From Flaccisagitta enflata (lineage: Eukaryota > Chaetognatha > Sagittoidea > Aphragmophora), in NCBI GenBank assembly GCA_965153355.1, contig OZ231126.1, forward strand, positions 57,908,001 to 57,972,000: a stretch of DNA of 64,000 bases. Reading direction: 5' to 3'. A model generated the notes under the pieces. It did no database searches and was not told the DNA's origin. It saw only the letters and a program-made list of their open reading frames with translations. The position numbers were made by a program, and so were the translations under genes. Positions 11,001-20,959 of this stretch are shown here, in pieces. Within the stretch, counting starts at the first letter, position 1. Each line of letters starts with the position of its first letter.

Positions 11001-14000
11001 TAGAAAGTTTTTAGCACTTTTTAAAAGTGCTAAAATCTTCAGTACTGGTCAAGAATTGCTAAAATAAAAACTGCTTAAAGCCCAAAAATGCTAAAAAGTT
11101 TCAGGTTTGAACCTTGCTAAAATAAGAATTGCTGAAGAGTTGCTAAAAAGATTTTAGCAAGAAGCATCTTAGCAAAAAAACTTTTTAGCAAAACACTTTT
11201 TAGCGAAAAAAGTTAGAGCGAGAAAATTCTAAGCAATTGACTTTTTTGCTAAAAACTTTTTAGCAAAAATTTCTATTGACAAAATAAATTTTAGCAACTT
11301 TTTAGCAAAAACAAAGTTTTTAGCAGAAATAAAAGTGCTAAAATCCTGCTAAAATCTTTTTAGCACCTAAAAATTTAAGGGGAACCCGGTGCCAGAAAGT
11401 TGCTAAAAAGTTGCTAAAAAGCTGCTAAAAAGTTGCTAAAATAATGCTAAAAAGTTTTTAGCTTTCGCCACCCTGTATTAGGCCAAATCTTTTTGTCTTT
11501 TTACAAAATCTGATTTTTATCATGGCAGTTTTTCTCCAGGAGTCAGAATTGATAATATAGATTGGGTTATGATTGATTTCAATAGATTGGGCTCTTGTTG
11601 CGGAAACACATATGGAACATGAAAAACATAGGAAACATATCTTTGGTGAATGTACAAATAATGTGATGGAATTATTATGAGCTTTATTGTATTTCCAAGT
11701 CCTTGTGATTTTTAGCTTAATTGTATTTCCAAGTCCTTGTGATTTTTACCAAGTCTGTTTCTTATCAATTGTAATAAGTCATTTATTGTTAAGTTTGACA
11801 ATTTCTAGGGAATTCCACTTGATATTATCATCATCCTATCATTTTTAGATGCGTCCTCGCATCTCTATAAGAGGGTCTGTCCGTCCGTCCGTCCGTCGGT
11901 CGGTCGGTCCGTCCGTCGGTCGGTCCGTCGGTCCGTCGGTCCGTCGGTCCGTTACGCCTGTGCAAAAACCGCGATTTTCGGCTGTTTTTGGCCACAATGA
12001 GATCCTACACTGAATCTACTGAGAGACAAACATGTTTTGAGAGCCTCCATCACTACTCTTGACGGACGTCTGTCTCTTTTAACTGTGTTTATCCATATAT
12101 GTCACATGATCAATACACGCAGAGACACAGACCGGACGCATCGTTGCCAGTTCGGGCTTGTTACAGAAAAAAGTGAGGGTTTGAAAGTACATTTTTTAAA
12201 AAATCCAGCGTTTGAGAAAACACAGGGTTTTAGCCGGTTTGATCCATTTTAGCCGGCTAAAATGGCTTTTTTAAAAAAAAATGTGTTTTTTGCCAACCCA
12301 GCGCGGAATTTTTACTCACCGAAGGTTCTGCTCCTAGCGCAATGTCCGCATCAAGAAACTCAGTCAAGACGTCGCATAGGTCATCGGCCTCAGGGTTTCC
12401 AAAGCAGTCGTAGGAGTTGTGGCTCTTCTCGCTGAGGTTCCAGAAGACCTGTTGAAACCGAGAATAAAGTCGTCGAAATGTGGGATCTACCATCCATTTG
12501 ATCATTTTGATGTTAAAATGAAAGCTGCTTTATTAACGACTCTTTCTAATGCCTAGGTTCTTAGATCAGGATTGTTACCTGGCACACCATGCTGGCTAAG
12601 TGCCAGTCGTTTTGTCCAAAATCCTTCAGCACGTCTATCAACTTCTGAACGCCGTTTTCATTTTTGATGATTGGTCGATTTTCCCGGTCCACCATCAAGT
12701 TAATAAGAATTCCCACTACAAGAAGAAATAAGATCAGTTTTTGGGTATCTTCAAGCTGTTGGCTCCCTGCATATTATTTAATTATTACTACATCGCTCAC
12801 CCGATGTGAAAACCAATTCCCTATTTGCCGAGTCGAGCAAGGTGATAAAAAGTTTGTCCATGGTATTGTCGACCATAAAATGCCGGACTTGCTGGATTTG
12901 GCTCAAGTTACCAAAAACTCGAGATGCCTCAAGAACGCATTCTTCGTTGGTACTGAAAATTTTGGCAGGTAGTAGTATTGTTTAAGGCTGATTAAATAGT
13001 AGTTAACTGGTAAATGTCTGGTATTGTTAGCAAGAGATTTAGCCTCAAACCTGTAAGTCAATGGTCGCAAACTGCAGGCTAGTCGTAGCATGCTTCCCAT
13101 GTCATAAACCGCTCTCCCCTCACTGCTAACATCTTCATCTTCCACCATGTAGTAACTCAGATTGTTTATCGTCGCCATCGTGTTCAGAAGAAGTTCGTCG
13201 GGCGGGTCGGCATCCATGGAAAGACATTTCGATTCCAGCACGTTGACTAGAAGCCCCATCAGGATCTCGTCAGATGCAATCGCAGCGCCTATCTCCTCGT
13301 TTATTGAAAGGTTTGCGATTATTCTGAAAGGGACATGCTGGCTGTCAATCAATCTGCTGTTTGGTTTTTGAAAATTTAGCTTCGACCGTGGATGCGGTAA
13401 CTGAGCATTGAATAAACTAGTAATCAGTCATTCAACTTACATTATACTTACTTAGTTCTTACTGATATTTAAAACGGTAACAATTTCAACTTTTGACTAA
13501 TTGGCTAGTCAAAAACCAAAAATTTCCTAGTTGTCCCTGCCTTCCCTCTTTTCTCTCTCACGCCCACTCTTTTTGCCTTTCTTCTTTAGTTGCATCATTT
13601 CTTATTCTGTTAGGTTCTTTTTCTCTCTGTCTGTGACTCTCGTTTTTCTGTCTTTTACTTTTCTTTTGTGTCCCTTCATTCTTTTTCCGTCTCCCGCTGT
13701 TTCTGTCTTTCCTGTGTTTCTGTCTCTTCCTTTGTTTCTGTCTCTTCCTTTGTTTCTGTCTCTTCCTTTGTTTCTGTCTCTTCCTTTGTTTCTTCTCTTC
13801 TTTGTTTCTCTTCCTTTCAGTTTCTGTCTCTTACGCTCTTCCTGTCTCTTCCTTTCTGTCTCTTCCTCATTTTCTTTCTCTTCCTTTCTGGTTCTCTTTC
13901 TTTCTGTTTCTGTCTCTTTCTGTTTCTGTCTCTCTGTTTCTGTCTCTTTCTGTTTCTGTCTCTTTCTCTCTGTTTCTGTCTCTGTATTTCTGTTTGATTC

Positions 14001-17000
14001 TTTCTTTCTGTTTCTGTGTCTGTATTTCTGTCTGTCTCTTTCTGTTTGTTTCTTTTTTTGTTTTCTGTCTCTGTATTTCTGTCCGTCTCTTTCTGTTTCT
14101 GTCTTAGTTTCTGTCTCTTTATTTGTTTCTGTCTCTTTATTTGTTTCTGTTTGTCTCTTGTTTTCTGTTTGTCTCTTCCTTTCTGTTTCTGTCTCTTTAT
14201 TTCTGTTTGTCTGTTTCTTTCTGTTTCTCTTCCTTTCTGTTTCTGTCTCTTCCTTTCTGTTTCTGTCTCTTTCTTTCTGTTTCTGTCTCTTCCTTTCTGT
14301 TTCTGTCTCTTCCTTTCTATTTCTGTCTCTTCCTTCCTGTTTGTCTCTTTCCTTCTGTTTGTCTTTTTCTTTCTGTTTGTCTCTTCCTTTCTGTCTCTGC
14401 AATTCTCTCTTCCTTTCTATAAGTCTGTCTTTTCCTTACTGTTTCTGTCTTTTCCTTACTGTTTCTGTCTCTTCCTTACTGTTTCTATCTCTTCCTTACT
14501 GTTTCCATCTCTTCCTTTCTGTTTCTGTCTCTTCCTTTCTGTTTCTGTCTCTTCCTTTCTGTTTCTGTCTCTTCCTTTCTGTTTCTGTCTCTTCCTTTCT
14601 GTTTCTGTCTCTTCCTTTCTGTTTCTGTCTCTTCCTTTCTGTTTCTGTCTCTTCCTTTCTATTTCTGTCTCTTCCTTTCTATTTCTGTCTCTTTCCTTCT
14701 GTTTGTCTTTTTCTTTCTGTTTGTCTCTTCCTTTCTGTCTCTGCAATTCTCTCTTCCTTTCTATAAGTCTGTCTCTTCCTTACTGTTTCTGTGTCTTCCT
14801 TACTGTTTCTGTCTCTTCCTTACTGTTTCTATCTCTTCCTTTCTTTTTCTTTCTCTTCCATTCTTTTTGTCTCTTCCTTACTGTTTCTGTCCCTTCCTTT
14901 GTTTCTGTCTCTTACCTTGTTTCCGTCTCTTCCCTTCTGTTTCCGTCTCTTCCCTTCTGCTTCTGTCTCTTCCCTTCTGCTTCTGTCTCTTCCCTTCTGC
15001 TTCTGTCTCTTCCCTTCTCATTCTATCTCTTCCCTTCTCATTCTGTCTCTTCCATTCGGATTCTGTCTTTTCCACTTGGTTTCTGTCTCTTCCATTTGGC
15101 TTCTGTCACTTCCTCTCGGTTTCTGTCTCTTCCATTTGGCTTCTGTCTCTTTTTTTCGGTTTCTGTCTCTTCCTTTCGTTTTGTGTCTCATCCGTTTCTG
15201 TGTCTCCCTTCCTGTATCTTACGCCTTCATTCTGTATCTTCTGTTTCTGACTTTTATTCATGTTTGTCTATCTTTCCGTCTCTTTGTTTTCTTTTTCAAA
15301 TTTCTGTCAAGATTCTTTTCCGGTCTCTTACTTTGTTTCTAACTCTTTTCTTTTACTGCTCCTTTCTTTTTCGCTGTTTCTGTCTCTTCCATTGCTTCTT
15401 TCTCTTGTTGCTTCTGTCTCGTCCGTTGTTTGTCTCTTCCGTTATTTGTCTTTTTCTTTGTTTCTGCCTCTCCCATTCAGTTTCTGTCTTCTGCTTTCTG
15501 TACCTGTCCCTTTCTGACAAATTCTGTGTCTCTTTATCTTTTTCGGTCTTTCTTTTTCAGTCTTTCTTTTTCTGTCTCATCCTTTTTCTGTCTCATCCTT
15601 TTTCTGCCTCCAGTCTTCCTTTCTCCTCTACTTCGGCCCTTCTTACTCTCTGACTCAGTGATTCAAACTTTTCTTTTCTTACCTGACTAGTTTAATGAGC
15701 ACGTCCTCCACTTTACTAGGTTCTTTTGGTTTCTCTTCAGTACCGGTCGCCGACTCTTCCATCGCCATCATATCTACGTAGTTGAGGAATGTTGATACCA
15801 GAACTTTTACGGGCGCCGTCTCCACCGATCCCCTCTCCGCCTCCTTGCGCCTGAAAAGCCACAGACGCGCGCGTGCTTCGTCGCTTTTCGCCGTTAGGTT
15901 ACCGAGAATGAAGAGCACTCGCACGACGAGGTCTGCCTTTTGGACGTGCGTCGTGAGAACGGCGAATAACGCGGCGAATAAATCGTCTTCGTTGTCGTTG
16001 ACGTCTCTCGGTTCTGCTTTATAAATTGCCGGCGCGCGCCGATAGTCCAACAAGTGCAAACAAACGTCCGTGCAAAGCGTCATTTTGGAAAGAATTCGGG
16101 AGATGTTGAGCGCAAGCTCCGTATCACGTGGGAATTGTTTGAGAAAGAAAACAAGCGACTGCAGCAATCCGCAATCCACCAGTTGTGCTTTGGTGCTGGG
16201 TATTTCCGACAAATTGCGAACCTGAGGTTCAAAAGTGAAAAAGATAAGGGTTTGTGACAAAGACATTCTGCTTGTAGCTATGTGCACTGCCATTCACAAG
16301 TCTTTCTTTGGTCTTCTTTTGTTACAAGCCGTCTCACCGTCGATGTGATTTGAACGAGAGCGTTGGTTATGACTGCCATGGATTGCGCGTTATTCGTTTC
16401 GGTCGCGTTTTCGCGTCCGATTACGTCTTCCATGCCCTCTCTGACAATTTTGCCCATCGTCTCAACGGCGTTTCTTTTCGTCATTTCTCTGGCGATATCC
16501 GGATTTCCGGAAAGAAATTTCAGAGCTCCGGCTGCGTAAACGATTCCGTCCTCGGCCGAAGATAGCCTCGTCGTAGACAATGTCTCGAGCAAAGGCGTCA
16601 CCAGATCACAGCGCATGAATAACCCGTCGTTGACTTCATTTTTGGCGAATTTAAAGAGAAGGCGACAAGCGTTGCTGGAGAGGGTGAAAAGGGTGGAAAA
16701 GAGACTGATACGCCAAAAGCTGTTCATTTGTCTTTAGCGCCCAATTTTAATTTGCCCACGCATCTCTACAAGAGTGTATGTCCATCCGTCTGTTGGGCTT
16801 GTGCAAAAATGTATTTTTCAGCACTTATCAGCCGTTGAGAGGTTACGCATCAAAACAGATGCTTTTAAAGATGTATAGAGGCTTTTATGATAGTCCTTCT
16901 CAAGAATCAATTCCGTCCATATATCACACATATTTAGCGCCGAGACACAGGACGCATCATTGCCCGATCGGGTTTGCTTTTCCTCAAGAGGCAATTAACT

Positions 17001-18299
17001 TTCCTTAAGAAGCGCGAGATATTACATACCTTAAATTATTTCCTCCAACTCTAAACTTGAGAATTATCTTAATTATCGGAAGCACCGCTTTAGCTTCTGC
17101 GCAATCTAAGAGGCGGAAGCATATTTTCAAAATGGGAGCTCTGTGTTTCGGTTTTGATTTGCGTTGAAACATGTTGGCTTTATCCAGCGTGTCGTGAAGC
17201 TCGTTTGACAAAGTTCCGCAAGTGGTCCAGTCCTCAGTGGATTTGGCTTGAACGAGCGCGTCGAGCAGTGGGGATAGGGTGTCTGACCAAAGTTCATCAT
17301 CGTTGGTCCCCAATGACAAAGCTGTAGGGCGGTAGGACTTGCCCGCGGAAGATGGCGGCGTTGTCGAGGGTTTGATGGGAACGCGGCGTCCTGGAAGAAT
17401 CATGGAATCTGGTGTGAAGAATTTTACCAGTCAGGTCGTGAAAGCAATTTTTAGGTGCGACAAAGCACCTCGATAACTGGCTGTCTGTTGGTCGGTTGGT
17501 CGGGTAACGCATCCGTTCGTCGATCCACACGTCGCACCCTATAGGCCTACTTGGCCTTGTTGTTCTTACCGCAGCAAATGAATTTCTCTCTTCCTGACCT
17601 AAGGGATCTAACTTATCAAATGAATTCCACACGTTCAACAGTTTGTGAGAATATCATCAGTGCTCGACATCAGTATCTTGTGTATAAACGAATACATGGC
17701 TAACGAACCAGTCTTTGCCGACGTGGTCCTCCCCTCCTCTTCATCGGTGGGTTCGGGTGTAGTGCGTTCCTTAGGCCCGCTCTGCACCCGGCGTTGATTT
17801 GCGTTGGCGTCATTCTCTGCGTCGTGGTGGGTGTGGCAAGAAGGGAGGGGAAGAGCTAGTTCGTTGATGCTACGAGATCGCTGTCGTTCCAATTTATGTT
17901 TTATCAGAGATTTCTGGCCGCCGCTACCAGCTGAAGGCGGAGCGTGGAGTGGGGAGGGAGGTTCGGCGCCACTGGTAGTGGAGGGTGGTCTAGGACGAGC
18001 ATGTTGTGGGTCACCTGGAGGCGGTCGCGGAACGTGAGGCGAAACGACCCGAAGTCCCTCCGGAACAATCACTGGTCGATGAAAGTCCAGCGGCTCCAAC
18101 GGCGTTGTGGAGAGAGGTGTTGAACCGGAAGTCGGTCGGGAATTCGACGCCTCAAATTCCAAAGTTGAGACGCTAAAAGCGGATGGAGGTCGTCCCTCCC
18201 GAGCGCTGCTGCGTCTTTTGGAGAGAGCGAGAGACAGAGAGAGAGACAGAGAGAGAGAAAGACAGACAGACAGAGAGAGAAAGACAGAGAGAGAAAGAC

Positions 18300-18350
<51 letters not shown>

Positions 18351-18644
18351 GAGAGAGTGAGAGAGAGTGAGTGATGCACTTTTTGATATAAACCAAACAA
18401 AAACGGAAAAAGAACGAGAAAACTGCGTCATCTTCGCGTCTATTTTTAATTCCTACCGAAATAGCGCCCGATTGTCATCCCTCGGGGTGAAGGGTCTAGC
18501 TGTATCGATAGTCCGCAACGCACCCGAACCAGTGGACATGGAATTTCGTGCCTCTTGCACGATTCGTCCGCTGGTCCGTACATGGTCTGGAAGTTCGTAA
18601 AATGGACGAGAATCCTTCGTTTTCCGTTTATCACTCGATGACAT
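8080..18644 (-). CDS. ARMC2: Armadillo repeat-containing protein 2, complete
   Basis: Ten exons on the - strand: 18457-18644, 17709-18214, 17030-17390, 16338-16674, 15683-16221, 13051-13323, 12801-12952, 12579-12715, 12320-12448, 8080-8226. They total 2,769 nt (922 codons plus stop), close to the 867 residues of human ARMC2, and every junction keeps phase. Diagnostic family blocks are the N-terminal IVQEARN...RPFTPRDDNRALF (about 30-62), RPPSAFSV and SNSRPTSG, then the armadillo region from about residue 350 (GALKFLSGNPDI, VRVLFILGNLTAKSDEAR, INNLSYYMV, VLEASRVFGNLSQ, VGILINLMVD). ARMC2 proteins are needed for axoneme assembly in motile cilia and sperm; in Chlamydomonas the homologue PF27 links radial spokes to intraflagellar transport. 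The start is the first ATG of the conserved N-terminal frame. An RFX X-box lies 115 bp upstream. Borders of exon 2 are the least certain. Confidence 0.93.
9001..9048. repeat. (GTC)n microsatellite
   Basis: About 16 GTC triplets with two GTT interruptions, within the nested insertion. Confidence 0.9.
9189..10185. repeat. Tandem array with alternating 158/136-bp units
   Basis: GTGAAAAACGTGCATAACTT-like sequence recurs near 9195, 9350, 9486, 9645, 9780, 9943 and 10080. The spacing alternates about 157 and 136 bp, i.e. a dimer of about 294 bp. Each unit has TTTTTCAACCGATTTGG, AGTCTCTAAATGGAAG and an ACCACCCAACCAGCC stretch. The longer unit alone carries TGCATTTGAGCATGCTAACC. Confidence 0.8.
10844..11475. 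mobile_element. MITE copy 2, CAGGGTGG ends, 6-bp TSD TATTAG
   Basis: 632 bp with the same inverted ends as copy 1, flanked by TATTAG at 10838-10843 and 11476-11481. It lacks the 1.3-kb insertion and so gives the empty-site structure. Near-identity to copy 1 implies recent activity. Confidence 0.88.
11849..12150 (-). repeat. Dispersed hairpin-CTAAAAA repeat, type R3
   Basis: The + strand reads TTTTTAGATGCGTCCTCGCA, then TCTCTATAAGAGGGTCTGTC, then GTCC/GGTC tetranucleotide tracts (11878-11955), and ends TTCGGGCTTGTTACA. On the - strand it starts AACAAGCCCGAA and ends GATGCG-hairpin-CTAAAAA. Related copy at 16756-16985. Confidence 0.6.
13324..15682. repeat. ARMC2 intron made of a 2.1-kb polypyrimidine tandem tract
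   Basis: From about 13531 to 15665 the + strand is almost pure C/T with G only in TCTGT. The purest part (14513-14680) repeats the 20-bp unit CTTCCTTTCTGTTTCTGTCT; flanks are diverged variants. The ARMC2 transcript strand is therefore polypurine. Long open frames here (up to 545 codons) are a by-product of the repeat and are not genes. Confidence 0.9.
16756..16985 (-). repeat. Dispersed hairpin repeat, type R3 (diverged)
   Basis: CGCATCTCTACAAGAGTGTA, CATCCGTCTGTTGGGC, ACACAGGACGCATCATTGCC and a final CGATCGGGTTTGCTT match 11849-12150 in order. Lies in the intron between ARMC2 exons 4 and 3. Confidence 0.55.
17448..17566 (-). repeat. Dispersed hairpin-CTAAAAA repeat, type R2
   Basis: The + strand reads TTTTTAGGTGCGACAAAGCA, then CCTCGATAACTGGCTGTC, GGTCGGTTGGTC tracts, then GTCGCACCCTATAGGCCTAC and TTGGCCTTGTT. 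Same family as 30685-30822, 50635-50700 and 61568-61690. It lies in the intron between ARMC2 exons 3 and 2. Confidence 0.6.
18218..18374. repeat. (GA)n / GACA microsatellite
   Basis: AGAGAGAC, AGAAAGACAGAC and pure GA runs in the first intron of ARMC2, immediately before the exon 2 acceptor. On the transcript strand this gives a long CT tract at the acceptor. Confidence 0.9.
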
Positions 18645-18759
18645 GTTTTAGTACTGTTGTGGAAGACTAGTTGATTTATTGAAATCTTGGTATTTTCGTC
18701 ATTTCATCTCGAGAGTGTCTCAGGTCCGAGCTCTGACTTGGACTGGGCACCATCATGGC

Positions 18760-18772
18760 ATTCCCTAGCAAC
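18760..18772 (-). promoter_or_regulatory. RFX X-box upstream of ARMC2
   Basis: The + strand ATTCCCTAGCAAC fits the X-box consensus RYYNYY-N(1-3)-RRNRAC exactly with a 1-bp spacer. It lies 115 bp upstream of the ARMC2 ATG. A second half-site, GTTGCT, lies at 18798-18803. RFX factors drive ciliary genes through X-boxes in this position range; binding here is inferred. Confidence 0.6.
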
Positions 18773-20196
18773 CGAGTCGTCTTTCAGGGATAATCCTGTT
18801 GCTTAGGTGTCCTAATTTTTTTATCGATTGTGACAATTTTTTGTTTGCCCTCGGCGAAAATGTGTTTGTCACGATTTTACGCGCCATCGGCACGATGGAA
18901 TACTCACTAACACACATACCAATGGCAGAGACGATCACGTCCCGTTGATAAAAAATTTGGCTTGCGCTTATGTCCTGTAGTGAAGGAATGTTCTTTAACC
19001 CTACCGATAACAAGGCCATCTGTGGAGGGCCAAAGGAGGTTCAGAAATCTCATTTACTAGGTACTGATCGTAGAATGCGTCCTTCGAATATATCAATGTA
19101 GAGATTCCGCCTAGTCTGTCTCCTCGGCAATCATCCAGTTACTCTACGTAATCAAATCACCTTTTGCTGGGTACCTATTTTGCCAACTATTCCCTCAATC
19201 TGACACTTTTTGCAAAAGATTCGACGGAGTTGAAGCAAACGGTTTATTGCTTTTCTCGGTCTCTTATTGGTCGTAGATTTCGTGCAGATCGTTGCGGGTG
19301 AATCTACGCCTCCTCCTCTTCCTTTGGCATGAGGTATGACGCCATTTTATCGGGAATCGCAAGATCGCCCCATTGCTATTTCCTCGCCCCTATGACGTCT
19401 TTTCATACCTCTTCGGCGTCAATTTTTTACTCCTTCGCAAGTCCTTGGCCTCATCTATCATCATGTAACGCAAACTCACCTAAATAGCCCATCCCTCGAC
19501 TACAACAGCCCGAGATATGATAATCTTGGGACGTGGCCGTATCACGTGACGCTCTTTCTTCTAAGGATGGGCTCGTCCTCATCATCCCCTGCTCGTCCTC
19601 GTCCTCCCCCTCTTCCGTCGTTGCTCTTGTGTGAGGAAGGGAACGATTTTTTTGGCACACAATTCTGCGACTCGACCATCATCAGATGGGATCGAAGCCG
19701 TGAGTAATTTTTGGTTTCGGATAAGATCATGCATAGGATTTGAGGGGGCGTATTGGCGGGAACACTAGTTATAGGGGGTCAAGGCAAGGATTTACACACA
19801 GGGTGTGGAATGAGTTTTTCAAGGAACGAGATTATCAGTCGATACCGCTTACCACCGATCTTCTGTTTCGCATAATTTTTTGCATTTCCTTTACTGGTTG
19901 CCATAGTGATGTATTTTCTGGCGGCGATTCACGATCCGTGCTCGATCCTATTATCTCTTTTTACCCCACGCATCGATTCCCTTTCAGAAAAATCCTTCAA
20001 ATTTTCACCCCGTTTATTTGGTTGTGCCCCGCCCAAGTCAAGTCAATCGAAGGTCGGGGCTGCGGGGCCCCGCCCTTTCGTGACTGTTTTTTTGTTTGTT
20101 TTATGTATGAGATGGTTTTCCCAACCTGCTCAGACAACCTTTACTGATGCTACATGTCGCTAGTAACGTCACATTCTGTCTGTCTGTTGATCTGTC

Positions 20197-20251
20197 TGAT
20201 CCTCTCTCTTTCTCTTTTTCTTTCTCTTTCTCTTTCTCTTTCTCTTTCTCT

Positions 20252-20316
<65 letters not shown>

Positions 20317-20322
20317 CTTGAC
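20197..20322. repeat. (CTTT)n-(CT)n microsatellite
   Basis: TCTTTC units grading into about 70 bp of pure TC, in the presumed KANSL1 5' region. Confidence 0.9.
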
Positions 20323-20959
20323 TTTTTGTTCCCCCTTCAGTTCCTAATCATCTTCCTGATTCTTTTATTTCAGAAAACCAGCCAACCGATGTGTCTGATA
20401 CAAACTCTTTCCCCCACCTCTGAGAATTCCGCATGAGGTGGCGGGAAAGCGAGCGTCTCTCGAATCACCCACCGTGTTTTCAGGCCTCTCGGGGGAGTGG
20501 GCGACCGAGATTCAAGAGGGTCATTGAAGCCATTCATACTTTTTAAGGAGGAAGTGAAGAAGACCAACTCGCGTGATCGCGTGACTTGTACAACTGATGT
20601 AAACCCCTCCATAGAAGATCAAATAAAACTTATCATCCGTTTACCCTCTCTCTCTCTCTCTCTAACAAAAAAGCTTCGATTCTCTTTTTCGCCGCTCCCT
20701 CCCCCGATGGGTTCTCTACACGTCGGGACCTGTCCGATATCTCCACGTTCGTATCCGTTTCTTAATCATATGGCTTTTTCGTCACCCTGGCATTCTTATT
20801 CCACCACTGTCCAAGGCCCCTCTTCGCTAATCGCTTCCTCACCCGCTGCTAATCAATACTTGGACATCGACATTGACGATGATGAAGTTCCACTTCATCA
20901 TTCTTGTCGACGTCCGTTCGCGGCGTCCATAGCCTTGATCCCGCGTCGTTCGACCCGTC

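Larger units (their letters stand above)
8227..12319. other. ARMC2 last intron, filled by nested mobile elements
   Basis: The 4.1-kb intron between exons 9 and 10. It carries two near-identical MITEs (8609-10559, 10844-11475), a 1.3-kb insertion inside the first, and an R3-type hairpin repeat at 11849-12150. Remaining sequence is unique and AT-rich. Confidence 0.8.
18645..20959. promoter_or_regulatory. Divergent promoter region between ARMC2 and KANSL1
   Basis: 2.3 kb separates the two ATGs, which point away from each other. It holds an RFX X-box near ARMC2, a CTTT/CT microsatellite (20197-20322) and a short CT tract near 20647 on the KANSL1 side. Several short ORFs on the - strand (for example 19019-18765) have no recognisable similarity. 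A TGA at 20936-20938 closes the KANSL1 frame upstream of its ATG. Confidence 0.6.

Noticed and set aside
13531-15653. Very long open frames (411 and 545 codons, Phe/Leu/Ser/Val-rich) on the + strand and a Lys/Arg/Glu-rich one on the - strand
   Set aside because: They are translations of the polypyrimidine tandem tract inside an ARMC2 intron.
18765-19730. Short - strand frames upstream of ARMC2
   Set aside because: They lie beyond the X-box and the ARMC2 start, with no recognisable protein.
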